Under the pieces are notes generated by a model, which was not told the DNA's origin, made no database searches, and saw nothing but the letters and a program-made list of their open reading frames with translations. A program made the position numbers and the translations under genes. Source: Mycogone perniciosa (taxonomy: Eukaryota; Ascomycota; Sordariomycetes; Hypocreales; Hypocreaceae). Taken from it: a DNA stretch of 36,198 nucleotides. Of the stretch, positions 9,833 to 20,591 are shown piece by piece. Each line of letters begins with the position of its first letter. Within the stretch, counting starts at the first letter, position 1. The DNA is taken from NCBI GenBank assembly GCA_025331125.1, contig JAOALB010000271.1, positions 1 through 36,198 on the forward strand, given 5' to 3'.

Positions 9833-10297
9833 CACAGTAGCGACCGAAATCAGTGTCCGCGGTTTATGTGTTTGGGAACTCTCTAGGCACGGACCGAGCG
9901 GTTGCTAACCGTAGCTAGTACTGGTTTATCGCGTTATTCTTTAACGCTTGCCTAACAAAAGGCCATTTATGGCTTTTTAACATTTATATAATGAAAATCA
10001 TGATCTTACATGGACTTGATCATCAAAACGAGCAAGGAAATAACACAGTTCCTACAAGTCCAGAAATTGCTTCCTTAATAAATACTTGGAGCGGTTTTCG
10101 GCCATTTCTTGCTGTCGTTCTCTATAGGTCACTGACGGCGTTATCATTATGTAATGTTAGGTAGACACTAGGAAGGTACGGTCTGACTACCTTCAGAGAA
10201 GTACTGGCTGAGGAAATTTTAGGCATGGTCTGTGCGCAGAACCTTTCTGCAAATACAGAGTACAAAATGAGGACACTGATTTTGGCCTCTACCAGTA
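9833..10297 (-). mobile_element. MITE-like element M1, complete copy with both inverted ends
   Basis: About 465 bp with imperfect inverted ends. The left end has CACAGTAG..CCGAAATCAGTGTCCGC and CTCTCTAGGCACGGACC. The right end, reverse-complemented, gives ACTGGTAGAGGCCAAAATCAGTGTCC and GCACAGACCA. The interior carries CCATTTATGGCTTTTTAA, shared with the copies at 15976, 24541 and 36001. No coding capacity. Orientation is set arbitrarily opposite to the copy at 15976. The best-preserved copy in the window and the best reference for the family. Confidence 0.75.
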
Positions 10298-10794
10298 AAA
10301 GGCGAAATGGGTGTCGGCATGAATAACAGTTTCACATTTTAAAAAAGAGCCGGCTCTGGTCACGTGTGGCTGTGCACCCGCCCAGCATGTACTTATGATG
10401 TACCTTCACGTGTAGACATAAAGCAGAAATGGCTAACCTTGGCGCATTGATACTTCAGAAATGCTACAAAAGCCTGCCACCGCAATCAGGCAATGCGGAC
10501 CCTCCTCCTTCCTTCGTCTATCTCACAAGACATGTCGCCACCTCGTGTTCCTTCGCATTCTGACCTTATCCAACGACCAGGGTCCTTGTTATCTGGCAGT
10601 TATGGGTCTTTAGCGGTCGACTACAATTTGCTATATGGCCAAATGGTGTAGCCTGGAAAGGGTGCCATTAATAGCGGGGTTGTTGTCGGGCCAACGCACT
10701 GACCTTATACCTCCACCAGGGAAGCAACTCAACCTTCAAGACGACATTGCATCGCATCGCTGTACACCGATTCAAATTGAATGGAGTCGAGAGC
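10298..10794. other. Upstream region of the nuclease-like gene
   Basis: No gene. Probably holds the promoter of the gene starting at 10795. The coding frame is open back to 10747 but has no ATG there. Confidence 0.5.
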
Positions 10795-12207
10795 ATGTCA
10801 AACCAAAAACTATGCAAGAGGATTCTCACTTGGCTCGAAGGTCTTCATGAGCACGCCGAACACACCCTCTCGCTATCGTCCGAGCCTTCCAGAAAACGCA
10901 AGGTTGCGTCAAGCCATCAACTCGCCAGTCCTCCAGCTTCCCTTGACGGAGTCAACGACAATAAAATGACATCGACACCGAAAAAGCGCCGCTTAGAGGG
11001 CGCAATCACACCATTCGATCCTGATACGACACCTCGCCCTGGAGCGCGTAGCGTCGCGGGTTCTTCGGCTTCAATTTCTCGGTCGGCTTCTGAGACGAGC
11101 TCTGTGTCGGGAGCGTCGTCGACCAAAAAACAGGTGTTGAGTTTGCGGCTGAGCGACACGGGCGTGGAATATCAATCACTCAATGAGCATACAGTGCCTG
11201 AGGTTGCGAAGATGCTTTTCAACGTCATAACCGAGATCGGACGGGGCCATGATATTGTACCGGATGCCTTGAAGCCGACAATCACCCAAATGCTCAAGGA
11301 CCGAGATATGGATCATCACCAGTGGAGATATTGCTTCAAGCCTTGCGGTGAAAGCGATCCTCTACCTGGTCGGATCCCGTCTTTCGAGGAAATCGAAAAG
11401 GTTCTCATCGAGGCTACTGAGTGTGAGAACTTCAAACATGAAGAGGCCAGTTGGAACAGTCAGGTTCATCTACGCTTGCTTGAAGGCATATTCAAAAAAC
11501 CGCTTGGTGGACCATGCGATGACTTTAATGCCGTTAGCTGGTATACTCCTCTCCCAGAAGTGTATGTGATGCTGCTAACTCTACTTGCTCGTTGCAGCAC
11601 TTCGGCCCGCCCTCATCGAGAGTTTAAACCAAACTCGTCTACCACGAAGATGATTGATATATGCGTATACGCGTTGCTCGACCGGAACCAAAAATTGAGA
11701 GCAGCTATGGTCGAGTTTAGCAACATCACGCCTACCATGACCGTCAATCACACCGACTTTGAAACGATCCAACATCGTCCCCTCCTGCTGAGCATTGAAA
11801 CCAAGCCAGGTGTAGAATGGGAAAAGGCACAACTGCAGATCGGTGTATGGCACGCCGCACAATGGGCCTTTCTCCGATGGGGCATTGGCCAGAAGCTCCT
11901 TCGACGACGCCTGGCGCAGGGTCTCGATGCGCCTACGACAGATGAGGAACAGGGAGAGTTCAAAGCAGCGAAGCTTGCGATATTGTCGAAACTTGGCTTT
12001 ATCCCGGGCATCATCATCCAGGGACATCGATGGCACCTAGTGCTCTCTACGTATGAGGATGGCAAAACCAAGTTGTGGGTGGAATGGGTGTTTGGGACAA
12101 CAAAGAGTTTGTTGGATATTTATGCTATCGTTGCGGGTGTTCGGGAGCTGACTGCTTGGGCGAGGGATGTTTACTTGCCCTGGTTTAAAGAGAATATTCT
12201 GGATTGA
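10795..12207 (+). CDS. Fungal PD-(D/E)XK nuclease-like protein
   Basis: Start at the ATG of MSNQKLCKRILTWLEGL, the usual N-terminal form of this family. A low-complexity Ser/Pro/Arg linker follows (SSASISRSASETSSVSG), then the domain: LRLSDTGVEYQSL, EASWNSQVHLRLLEG, KMIDICVY (candidate catalytic Asp), SIETKPG (E-x-K), AQLQIGVWHAAQWAFLR, LGFIPGIIIQGHRWH, and the C-terminal WARDVYLPWFKENIL. The D..E-x-K set is complete, so the fold could be catalytically competent, though function in this family is unknown. A 36-nt intron is likely at 11562-11597 (GTATGT, GCTAAC, TTGCAG). Removing it keeps frame and gives PEVTSARPHREFKP, which matches the family better than the read-through, and yields 458 residues. 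The gene is intact between transposon relics and is GC-richer than its flanks. Confidence 0.9.
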   Translation: MSNQKLCKRILTWLEGLHEHAEHTLSLSSEPSRKRKVASSHQLASPPASLDGVNDNKMTSTPKKRRLEGAITPFDPDTTPRPGARSVAGSSASISRSASETSSVSGASSTKKQVLSLRLSDTGVEYQSLNEHTVPEVAKMLFNVITEIGRGHDIVPDALKPTITQMLKDRDMDHHQWRYCFKPCGESDPLPGRIPSFEEIEKVLIEATECENFKHEEASWNSQVHLRLLEGIFKKPLGGPCDDFNAVSWYTPLPEVYVMLLTLLARCSTSARPHREFKPNSSTTKMIDICVYALLDRNQKLRAAMVEFSNITPTMTVNHTDFETIQHRPLLLSIETKPGVEWEKAQLQIGVWHAAQWAFLRWGIGQKLLRRRLAQGLDAPTTDEEQGEFKAAKLAILSKLGFIPGIIIQGHRWHLVLSTYEDGKTKLWVEWVFGTTKSLLDIYAIVAGVRELTAWARDVYLPWFKENILD

Positions 12208-13019
12208 GCTTTTAACATGAAGGCATATTACGGATCAGTGCATATGGAAGGAACAATTATTGTAGATAGGATACCCAAAGCGATTTCTTGTTTCAATTGA
12301 CTAATTTCTCGGTACCTCTTGATAATTCCTTTTCATCGCTTGTATCAGCCCAGGTTCAGATGGTATAGGATATTCCTAACAATCGATCTTTTGGAGAATA
12401 TGCGTCCAAAAATGCTGACTATTACATTTGCATAATCGCTACTGTTTGTAGTTGACTCATCTCTTCTGGTCAAGAACTGTCCACTGCCTCTTGCCTTGAC
12501 TTCATTCGCCGCTGGCAACCTTGTTTGTGCCAATTAATACGATGGCACATTAGCTAAGGTCAGTAAAAAGCGTAAATACGATTTTTCCACTTGGCAAAAT
12601 CCATGGGCGGGCTGCAGTTACGACACTTTCTATACGGCTCAAGAGGACGGACGCGCGTGTCGGTCTACTGAGAGGACGGGAAAATGGCCATTGAGAATGG
12701 AATTTCCAGGTTGGTTGTGGAAGTAGGCTTGAGGAGCAAACTGATATTGACTTGCGAACTGGCTGTGCCCTGTAAAGGAGCGGAATAGGATCGAAGGGGA
12801 TGCAAGGTAGAGGGTAGACGCGCTGCTACCTCTACGAGGTATTTCTTCAGAATACAAAAGAATACTTGGGTTTGGAATCAGCAATATAACTAAAACGACT
12901 AAGGAGTCTGTCCCTGTAGCGGAAGCTGAAGCCCACATCGCTTCTACACAGGGACGGTTTTGGAGAGACGCAATTGAAATGTAGACAGATATCCACATGT
13001 TGCCTAAAACCAACCCTAT
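12208..13019. other. Intergenic, no supported gene
   Basis: Contains the 3' flank of the nuclease-like gene. Reading frames here look like chance openings. The region grades into the LINE remnant after 13000. Confidence 0.45.
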
Positions 13020-13965
13020 TCGTAGAACTACGTCTCGAATACGAGCATTCAGAAGATCCCACGGATCACCACTCTATCAAGTGACAGTTGCACTCAGGGA
13101 CATACAGATGCAACAGATAGAAACCATCAGCCCGTTCAAATTAACACCATAGGAAGAGCGGATACAAACCACCGTCGACGAAACAGCAGTGAGACAAGCA
13201 GATGCGGGCTCGGCCATACGCATTGCGGTAAGCAGCTCGGGGCGGAACGAGGTAGTAGGAGTTGGCGGAGCTATTAAGATCTCGGTGTCGGTGTAAGGCG
13301 GCCCTAAACTGGAGACCTTCTGCTTTCCACTGGATGAGAGGACGGAACAGAATCTATACAATGGAGAGCTGGAAGCGATAGAATACACTTCGAGACATCT
13401 ACTGAAGTCTAGATATCGCAGCATTGCGCCGGCGATGAGCAATAAAGTAGCTGTGCTCACACTCAAAAAAACCTATCTACCATTCCATTGAAGCACTACA
13501 GAGAAGAGGAAACGTGATATCAGTCCTATGGGTCCCCGTGAATAACGAAAATAAGATCCTCAAGCTAGCTAAAGAGCAGGCACGAGATGCCACCCCACAG
13601 GGCACCGTCCGGCAAAGACAGTTTTCCAGAATGCAGGCGATGACACTCGATATTGCGTGGTCAGAACATGACAATGAGCGAAACTTGCCAGATAATGTCG
13701 GAAAGCATTCCTAAAGAGTCGATGCAGCGCTATGAGGAAAACAATCACGACAGGTCTACGACGGCTTGTCGTGGAAGGAGGCTAGTGTGCTTGCCCAACT
13801 CAGGACGGGTAGGGCAAGATTAAACGCGTACCTCTATCGGAACAATGCAACACCGTCAGACAAATGCGAATGTGGACAAGCAAAAGAGACAGTTGAGCAC
13901 TTCCTTTTCTGATAAAGAAAGTGGACGGCATACCGAACAGAGGCGCTTCAATGTACCGAAACTCA
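13020..13965 (+). mobile_element. Degenerate LINE ORF2 3' part (RNase H and Cys/His tail)
   Basis: Several plus-strand frames, broken by stops and shifts, together read like the end of a Tad-type LINE ORF2: NPIRRTTSRIRAFRRSHGSP, an RNase H-like stretch with NLYNGELEAIEYTSRHL (the catalytic Glu context), VPVNNENKILKLAKEQARDA, LSWKEASVLAQLRTGRARLN, and CECGQAKETVEHFLF (the C-terminal zinc-finger-like CCHC). Multiple stops show it is long dead. No reverse-transcriptase core or poly-TTG tail was found attached. Confidence 0.8.
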
Positions 13966-15461
13966 ACGAGGCAAACATCTCCTCCTACCTGGGAGGGAAG
14001 TAGCCGTCAAATGACCAAAAATGGACGCCAAACGCCGGGAATTAATACCTTGTGGTTGTGTATTTGACCAGTCCAGAGTCATGCACCGCAATTCACTATG
14101 TATCGTCTATGTTGCCACAAATTCGTTCATTACTGCCTGCTGGTGGCGTGTTTTTTGCATGCTAACGTTTGCAAACGCGGTCGCAATCATTATGACAAGG
14201 TATCAGCCTTTGACCTCTCTAGTGAGCATCGGATGCTTCCTCTCAGTCAGCCAGGCCATCATCAATGGACCATTCGGTCAATACATTGACTGTTAGACCC
14301 GCACTTCGGATGTATCTCAATGGATGTAGTACCGCCGTGTCGAAGGCCTCGGCCAATGTAATCAGCGACGGGTATTTGATCTGTCCAGATCAGTACCGCG
14401 GCAATAAATCGGGCCAGTCAAGTTTCAGCCAACAACGTATATGAATTCTCTGCCGCTAGCCAGCTCGAAGCGCACCCGAATGAGGCGTCATGCGGTTCTA
14501 CGATCATGTTTGCCAAGTCCAACGATGCGATAGTTGGCCTGTATGCTGGTGGGATGTCCGAAAGGCAAGCGTGTCAGCCTTTGTCCAGAAGTCCCAGGGT
14601 TTGTTCAAGAACAGCAACATCCTGATGCCGTTTTGCCAAATAAAGAGCAAACTAGACAATATGTACATACAAGACTAGCAATCTTATTTTATTGACGAGT
14701 CCGGTTGTGACAAGAAGGTTGGGCAGCGACGCATGGGATTGGCTCCATAAGGAAGAACTCTCGTGCAGGTTATATTATGTATTGGTATAGAAGACTGAGA
14801 CATTAATTGTTAGCCTAGGCTGAAGACATTCCCAGCTGCCCCTCATCCTACTTATTCCTCACACTACTCGTCGCCTCAGTCCTCCACATTAAAGTAATCT
14901 GGCTGTTGTCACGTAACGTGTTCGTGTAGCCAGCCGTCATAAGACAAGATGCCTATTAATCCCTCACAAATATGTGTGCCGAGAAAACCAAACGCTTTCT
15001 TAGTACGGAATAGTCCATACATACCACAGGGAGGTCTTTAACTACCTGCAATTTGATTGGTTATTCCGAATTCAAGTATATTGGAGGCCAAACTTCAAAG
15101 GTCGTAGCATCAGTCAATTACCGATCTAAATAACCAGGATTAGATAGCCAAGAGCTTAAATACATTAAGTAAATCAGCTGGCTACGCTTTGACGAAAAAC
15201 AAAGGATTTTATGGCGGTACGAAACCTGCATTATGTAGCATTGTTCTAGTTCTTAATTGCTACTTGATTTATTATAGGTATATCGGTACTGTACAAAGGG
15301 TGATTTGTATGTACCAAGCTAACCTTTGTGATTTCTGTGGTAGTGACCTTGGGCCCTTGACTACGGTCCGCCTCGAATTTCCAAGGTCTAGCTGTTGGAA
15401 GAAGGTCGTAATAGTTATCTAGCAGTTTAGATTAAACTCACTCAGACTTCCCGTGCCCACA
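13966..15461. other. No intact gene; possible faint gene relic near 14450-14640
   Basis: Most of this is AT-rich and structureless. On the plus strand at about 14449-14630 one frame reads protein-like (STIMFAKSNDAIVGLYAGG) for about 60 codons without ATG or clear splice sites. It faintly recalls a C-terminal region of fungal secreted chitinase-like proteins, but I cannot defend that call. Confidence 0.4.
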
Positions 15462-15700
15462 ACAACTACTCCGGTCTCTCTCCCTCCCTCGTCGACACAC
15501 CGACCAACCGACACGGCAACACAATCGACTTGGTCTTCACTAACACGACCGCTCAGACGGTGGTAGACAGACAGCTAGACACAGGGTCGGACCACTTCAC
15601 ACTCGTCACCACTCTGCCGGACCCGATAGTCCCGCCAACCACCAAGGGCAAGCTCTACGTCCCGTTCGAATCCCTCCCAGACTTCAGCCAACTAATGCAC
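15462..15700 (+). mobile_element. LINE endonuclease-domain fragment
   Basis: A GC-rich island in AT-rich DNA. The frame reads HGNTIDLVFTN followed by LDTGSDHFTLVTTLP, the C-terminal motifs of apurinic-like LINE endonucleases (the conserved S-D-H), then a linker KLYVPFESLPDFSQLM. It is open over about 75 codons. It lies on the same strand as, but downstream of, the RNase H remnant at 13020, which is the wrong order for one element, so they are separate fragments. Confidence 0.75.
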
Positions 15701-15975
15701 AGAGAATCTATAGGCAGGCGCGCGGGAGCGCGGCTGATAGGACCACGAAGCTGGTATCTAGGACAATAAGGGATTGCGGCACTATTTGATCATAATGGCG
15801 GCAGAATAAAGCAACACACGCGATGCAGCTGGGGTCAACAATTGAAGAATGAAAGATCGATGATGATTGCGAATTAACTAAAGGCTAATACTCCTTCTAT
15901 AGCAGCTTCCAAAGGTAGCAGTTACTGGATTAGGTAAGAAGAGAAAGAAATGTGGACTGGGACAGGCATGTCAGA

Positions 15976-16305
15976 TACAGTAGAGTGCGAAATGAGTGCC
16001 CGCGATTTCTATAGATGGAAAGTTTCTGGGCACAGACCATACCTCTTGGCTCCGTAGCCATACTTCTGTGAGCGCAGTCCAACCGTACTTTCTTAATCTT
16101 TACCTAATGTATTACATAATACCCAGCTCGCTTTTGCTATATAGAGGGGAGCAGTAAGAAACAGCGGAAAGCGGCTCTAATCCCTTTATTAGTAGAATAA
16201 ACTTTAGATCCATAAGTGCTATATTGTTAAGTTACTGTTTCTGGCTTTTAAGAATGAGAAAGATCAAAATCTTAACATAGAACATTAAAAAGCCATAAGT
16301 GCAGA
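15976..16305 (+). mobile_element. MITE-like element M1, right-truncated copy
   Basis: Starts TACAGTAGAGTGCGAAATGA with GTGCCCGCGATTT and GGGCACAGACCATACC, the left end of M1. The interior matches the copy at 24541 (GAAACAGCGGAAAG, ATCCATAAGTGCT, CATTAAAAAGCCATAA) and the reverse complement of the copy at 9833. Homology stops at about 16303, before the right end. Confidence 0.75.
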
Positions 16306-17087
16306 TTTTCTCACGACAATGAAGTATAACATCCAGGGCATTGCGATTCTGCCGACCAGCCCAGTCTTATACCGGATAGGAGTCAACAACATGAGTCCTG
16401 AGAGTTAGCTAACCGTTACCATAGTTGACTACATCGGCACAGTAGTCACGCACCAGAACAGATGGAACTATCTCAGCGCTGTGTGGCTATTGGGACGAAC
16501 TTGTACATGGTCAGTGAAAACAGCGTCAACAGTAAGACGAGATCGGTTTTGTTGCCTAACCCGAAAGCCCCCATGGCCAGCAGCTTGGCCGAGCCCTGGA
16601 ACGGCCGTACGTATGCTAATGGGACTCTCACTTGAAAACTTGCACCAGGTTACTACGTGGAAGTTCTGAATGGCACGGTGTTGACAGATGAAGTTTTGAA
16701 TCCGGACTTTAATTCTACCCAGATTTAATCCCCTGGGTATAGTGGTGGTATGTCCCACACTTGCGCGTGCAACTGACAGGACCTCTTATTCAGATACTAG
16801 ATTACACCGTTGTTCCACAACTGTTCTCCGACCACCCGTCTGGAAAATTTAGACCGCAACTGTACACCAGAAATTTAGATGCTTGCCAATAGCAATATGA
16901 TGAAAGGTAAGAGACATTGAAAGGAATTTGGAAAGGAATGGCAGCATAGCAGGACGTGCCAGTAGATGACAGTCAACGAAAACACAATGTTGAAATCACA
17001 TAAAAGAGTGACTGGATACAGCTCCTGCTCTTCTCCCATCTACCCTTTATTAGACAGGCGTGGCCTGCGATTCCACAGAAGATACCA
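16306..17087. other. Intergenic; weak coding trace near 16600-16730
   Basis: A short plus-strand run (LAPGYYVEVLNGTVLTDEVL) hints at a decayed gene but is bounded by stops and has no recognised relatives. The right part is the 3' flank of the membrane-protein gene. Confidence 0.35.
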
Positions 17088-17953
17088 TTAAACGTTGTTG
17101 TTTTGGTCGGTTGGTGCTCGACGACGAAAATTGTTGAGCATAATCATTATGACCTGCAGTGTTCCAAAAATTTCTAGTAGAAGAAATATGGAAGCTAACC
17201 ACTGCATGGTTTATGGTGAGTATGAGAACTTTCTTTAAAATGATGTATGTACATACGAGTATGTGATCCGCTTCTTTTCGGAATGCCAGACTGGCGAAAT
17301 GGAGCACCAGGCCTAGCGCATGGAAGAACATAACGAAGACATTTTTCCACGTTATTGATAGAGTTTCCTGAAAATGGAAGGGAATGTAATATGATGCCAA
17401 TGTGGATAGCTGTTGAAATATACATGACACTGTTGTCCATACTGCCGGGTGTGGAACCCATGGAGAGAACAAACCGGTAGCAAGTAAACATATGGCGATG
17501 AAAGACATTGCGTGGAGGATGCAGAGGTGTTTAGATATAGAAATTCTTGTCCAGAATTCAGTAAAACGAAGGCGCTGGTAAAAGGTTAGGTTCTTGCCTG
17601 AAATAACGATCGATGACAGCGCATACCGTCTTGATAATACTTCCCAAAATCATTACAAAGATAGCCAGTTTAAAACAACGGCTTTCCCAGTTCTCCAAGT
17701 TGTTGCCCCTTGCCCACCACATCCCAATTACAAAAAGAAGACCCAGAACAGTTACCAGGAGTACGCAACCAACCCATAACGGCTTGAAGATGTGGCGGAA
17801 GTAAATATCGAACGCTTTGCCGCGGTTGGAGTCCATGTTGGAACTCTGTTTATATCGGGGAAGCTGCTGGCAACACTGGAAAATGAAAGCCAAGGAAAAG
17901 ACCGCATCATGTAGGGTCACCAAGGCTAAGTGTAGTGTAGACAGGTTGTCCAT
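17088..17953 (-). CDS. Seven-helix integral membrane protein, three exons
   Basis: Exons (minus strand) 17953-17627, 17574-17257 and 17201-17088, all phase 0, giving 252 residues. Intron 1 (52 nt) has GTATGC, CCTAACC and CCAG; intron 2 (55 nt) has GTATGT, ACTCACC and TGCAG. Without intron 2 the frame runs into a hydrophilic tail. With it the last exon gives a clean membrane helix, WLASIFLLLEIFGTLQVIMI, and a basic tail. I count seven hydrophobic segments: residues about 9-27, 58-82, 93-108, 128-148, 155-172, 187-208 and 216-236. The start has a good AAAATGG context. A membrane-embedded receptor-like or scaffold role is possible from topology alone; I do not recognise the family and it lacks obvious RTA1 or Pth11 (CFEM) signatures. 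The gene appears intact. Confidence 0.7.
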
Positions 17954-19743
17954 TTTCTATGTGCGGTAGTCGTATTTAGAAAGAGTGCGATATATATGAA
18001 GATGCGAACGATGGTCGGCGACGAAAGTAGCGACGTAAGATGGACGAAGACCACCTCCCCCCTTTCTTATGGTGATTATATTGTGTCTACGCCGGGAGAG
18101 CATCTCTAAAGAGACTTAGGCTGGGTATGAGATAACCTTCAGGTGGGTCACGTTGTGCGTGTTCATCATTTTTGAAACGGAAACTGGAAACTTCCCGCGG
18201 GCGATATGGGTGGATCGGGATCTCAGCAACTTACCTCCCAGGCACGCTACGGAGGCCCCCTTGGATATCGGGAGTACCTACACTCCATCTACGAAGTACA
18301 TGCTATTATAAAATGACCAGCTACCCCAGTTATTGCAAAAGACGAACTCGTGGGTGTGGCGTTAGGAGATATGGCCAGCCCTGTTATGGTCAAATGGGAG
18401 TGGCATTGGGAAGCGCAGCCACTCTGACGATCTAGTTGATTCGGGGCAGCTACCCCTGTCGTCCCATGCTCCCCCTGTCGTCCCATGCTCCCCCTGTTTC
18501 CTAACAAACGCTAACGAGGCGACTGGGATCCAGCCTTCCCCAAGCTTCTTTTATGACTCCGTTACTTATGCACGTACTAGTATATGCAGGTGCAGGATAC
18601 TAAGGTCCCGACCCGCTGAGGTACACATACCTTAGACGTGAAGGCCCCTCTCCGCGTAGGTACGAAGTACATTATCCCCGCCAGGCGAGGCTTACCAAGG
18701 CGCTTCCGTAAACCAACCTTACGAGTATTTTGCAGGGGTGCTTTCGTGACTCCGGAGCACAGTCCCGTACACTAACCAATTGGAACGGCGCGGCCGAGTC
18801 AATCGGCAGCTTGCTAAACCGGGATCGACTGAAGCGTATCTGTGATAATACATCAGCCATAAACTTTGGTGCTGCTTCGCTTCCTTGATCTAATCGCCAA
18901 AGTAACTAGACCAGTTGCTTAAGATTTCAAACTCCGAACATAGCCTTCGCCGCAACAATAAAGTCTGTCAGATTAGCCCAAAATACCGGCTTATTCGAGC
19001 ACGCGGCGGAATGCAATAATAGTCTCAGATATTGGATTGATCATGACAAGCAACAAAGACGCGAAGTCGTTTGTTTTAACGCCACATGGCATGAGATACG
19101 AAGTTCGTGTTACAGGCGGCAATTATAGAACGAACCAAGCGCGGTCCTCAAATCGCTGAACATATTTTCACAGCCCAGCCGCTTGCGTGGTTTGTGGGGC
19201 CGTAGTTGATTTTGTTGAACCCCCAGCCCCCACCGTACTCCCTGAACCCAAACGGCACGCCCTCGGGTAACAGGGATTGAGAGGTGGGCGTGGAACATTG
19301 CGGCGAAAATATGTAGCCGACTTCCAAATTTACCAATCGGATGCTACGCCGGGTCTCCCAGTCAGTCCCATTCCGCACTTACCATTCAGGCTCTGACAAT
19401 GATGTACGCCCTTTTTCCCAGGCACACCCCGATGCTCGAATGGCCAGGTCCCCCTATCGTCGGCGAGCATGCGACGATATTCTAACTGAACAATAACGTT
19501 GCGCTTCCTGTCTCTTTTAGCATTGCCATCGCGGATGAGTGGAGTATTTGCCTGTGCCACGCACTGATATGACGCCAAATAACGTTAAAGGACGGGTCAC
19601 CACGGCGAGCCGTCATTGAAGTCGTTCCAGTCTCTCAGCACTAACGCCATACACCTGACCTGCTGTCATCTATTTTATCCAAGTCCTCTTACTTCACACA
19701 TTTCTCGCTTTGATTTCCCACCTCTCGACTCGAACCCCACTAT
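17954..19743. other. Long intergenic stretch, no supported gene
   Basis: The first 100 bases are the probable promoter of the membrane-protein gene (AT-rich, with TATATATC at about 17987-17994). A minus-strand frame at 19148-19378 (GYIFSPQCSTPTSQS, GVPFGFREYGGGWGFN) has a protein-like composition but no ATG context or matching exon. The rest is unassigned. Confidence 0.4.
18456..18493. repeat. Two-copy 19-bp tandem repeat
   Basis: The unit CTGTCGTCCCATGCTCCCC occurs twice in tandem, followed by the start of a third (CTGT). Confidence 0.9.
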
Positions 19744-20335
19744 TTGGGGGTATGGGGAACCGCAAGCAAAATCCACTCGAAGAAGATAGAAGCAAGAATC
19801 CTCCACCCTGGACTGCGATCGGAGCCTTCCTATAAGGACAAACGAGACACTCAAGAACCCAGAAAGAAGATGCAGTGGTCCAAAGCACACGGTGAAAAGC
19901 TTATCAAACTCAGGAAGGAAGGCAAGACGTGATAGGATATCTCGAAAGAATTTCCAGGACGTAATGCACACAGCTGCAGACGTCACTACAGACTCCTTCA
20001 CACAAGGATAACAAGGATGACCATGAAATCGTCGCGTAGGCCGTGGTTGTAAGAAGAAGAGAATACACTTTTCAAGCTCCGGGAAGGAGGCATGAGGTGG
20101 AAGGATATCTCAAAACAACTTCTAGGACGTACTTTAATTAGCTGCAAACTTCACCACGCAAAACTTGCGAAGAGGGGTGATGAGGAGCACGAAGGCAAGA
20201 AACCGCTGGGCAAGCCGTGGTCAGAAGGAGAAACTGAGAAGCTTATCGAGCTCTGGGGAAAGGCATGAAGTGGCAGGATATCCCGAACAAACTTTCAGGA
20301 CCTGTCAAAATTTGCTAACATCGTTATGGCTGCCT
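19744..20335 (+). pseudogene. Three-repeat Myb/SANT DNA-binding protein pseudogene
   Basis: Three tandem Myb-like repeats about 170 bp apart begin at about 19870, 20045 and 20215. Each keeps W-x..E..L..L..G..W-x-D-I-x-K..GR..C..H: (1) QWSKAHGEKLIKLRKEG ... DISKEFPGR ... CRRHYR; (2) PWL-stop-EEENTLFKLREGG ... KDISKQLLGR; (3) PWSEGETEKLIELW ... QDIPNKLSG. Repeat 1 has two adjacent stops (TGA TAG) where W-x is expected, repeat 2 one TAA, and repeat 3 a one-base loss before KWQDI. Several stops fit G-to-A or C-to-T change of TGG and CAG, as repeat-induced point mutation would produce. The upstream frame is open to 19744. An R1R2R3-type transcription factor origin is inferred. Confidence 0.8.
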
Positions 20336-20591
20336 TTCTCAAAATAAAGACGAGAAGGACATGGGCAACCCTTCCCGGCCGAACGAAAGGTATGTTCTAC
20401 ACGGAATGCCTATGCCTACTTAATCCGCCCAAGCCATATTGGATCATTGCACACAACTAACATGTCTCTATCCTCGAGCCACACATTTGCGCCGATGGTG
20501 CCGACGAGTGTGCAGTTCCTTTGCGGGCTGCGGAGGTTACGATGGGTGGTGGGCCTTTCTCCCTTGAGCATTCGCCGTTAAAGCAAACAAC

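Noticed and set aside
10747..10794. Extended N-terminus for the nuclease-like protein
   Set aside because: It would begin at TTG. The first ATG (10795) matches the family start.
11581..12071. Minus-strand open frames inside the nuclease-like gene
   Set aside because: Antisense shadows of a well-supported coding frame.
12639..13062. Minus-strand open frames of 70-120 codons
   Set aside because: No family likeness, no supporting splice or start context; partly antisense to the LINE remnant.
14449..14630. Possible chitinase-like secreted protein relic
   Set aside because: Only about 20 residues look familiar; no start, splice sites or catalytic domain. Too weak to name.
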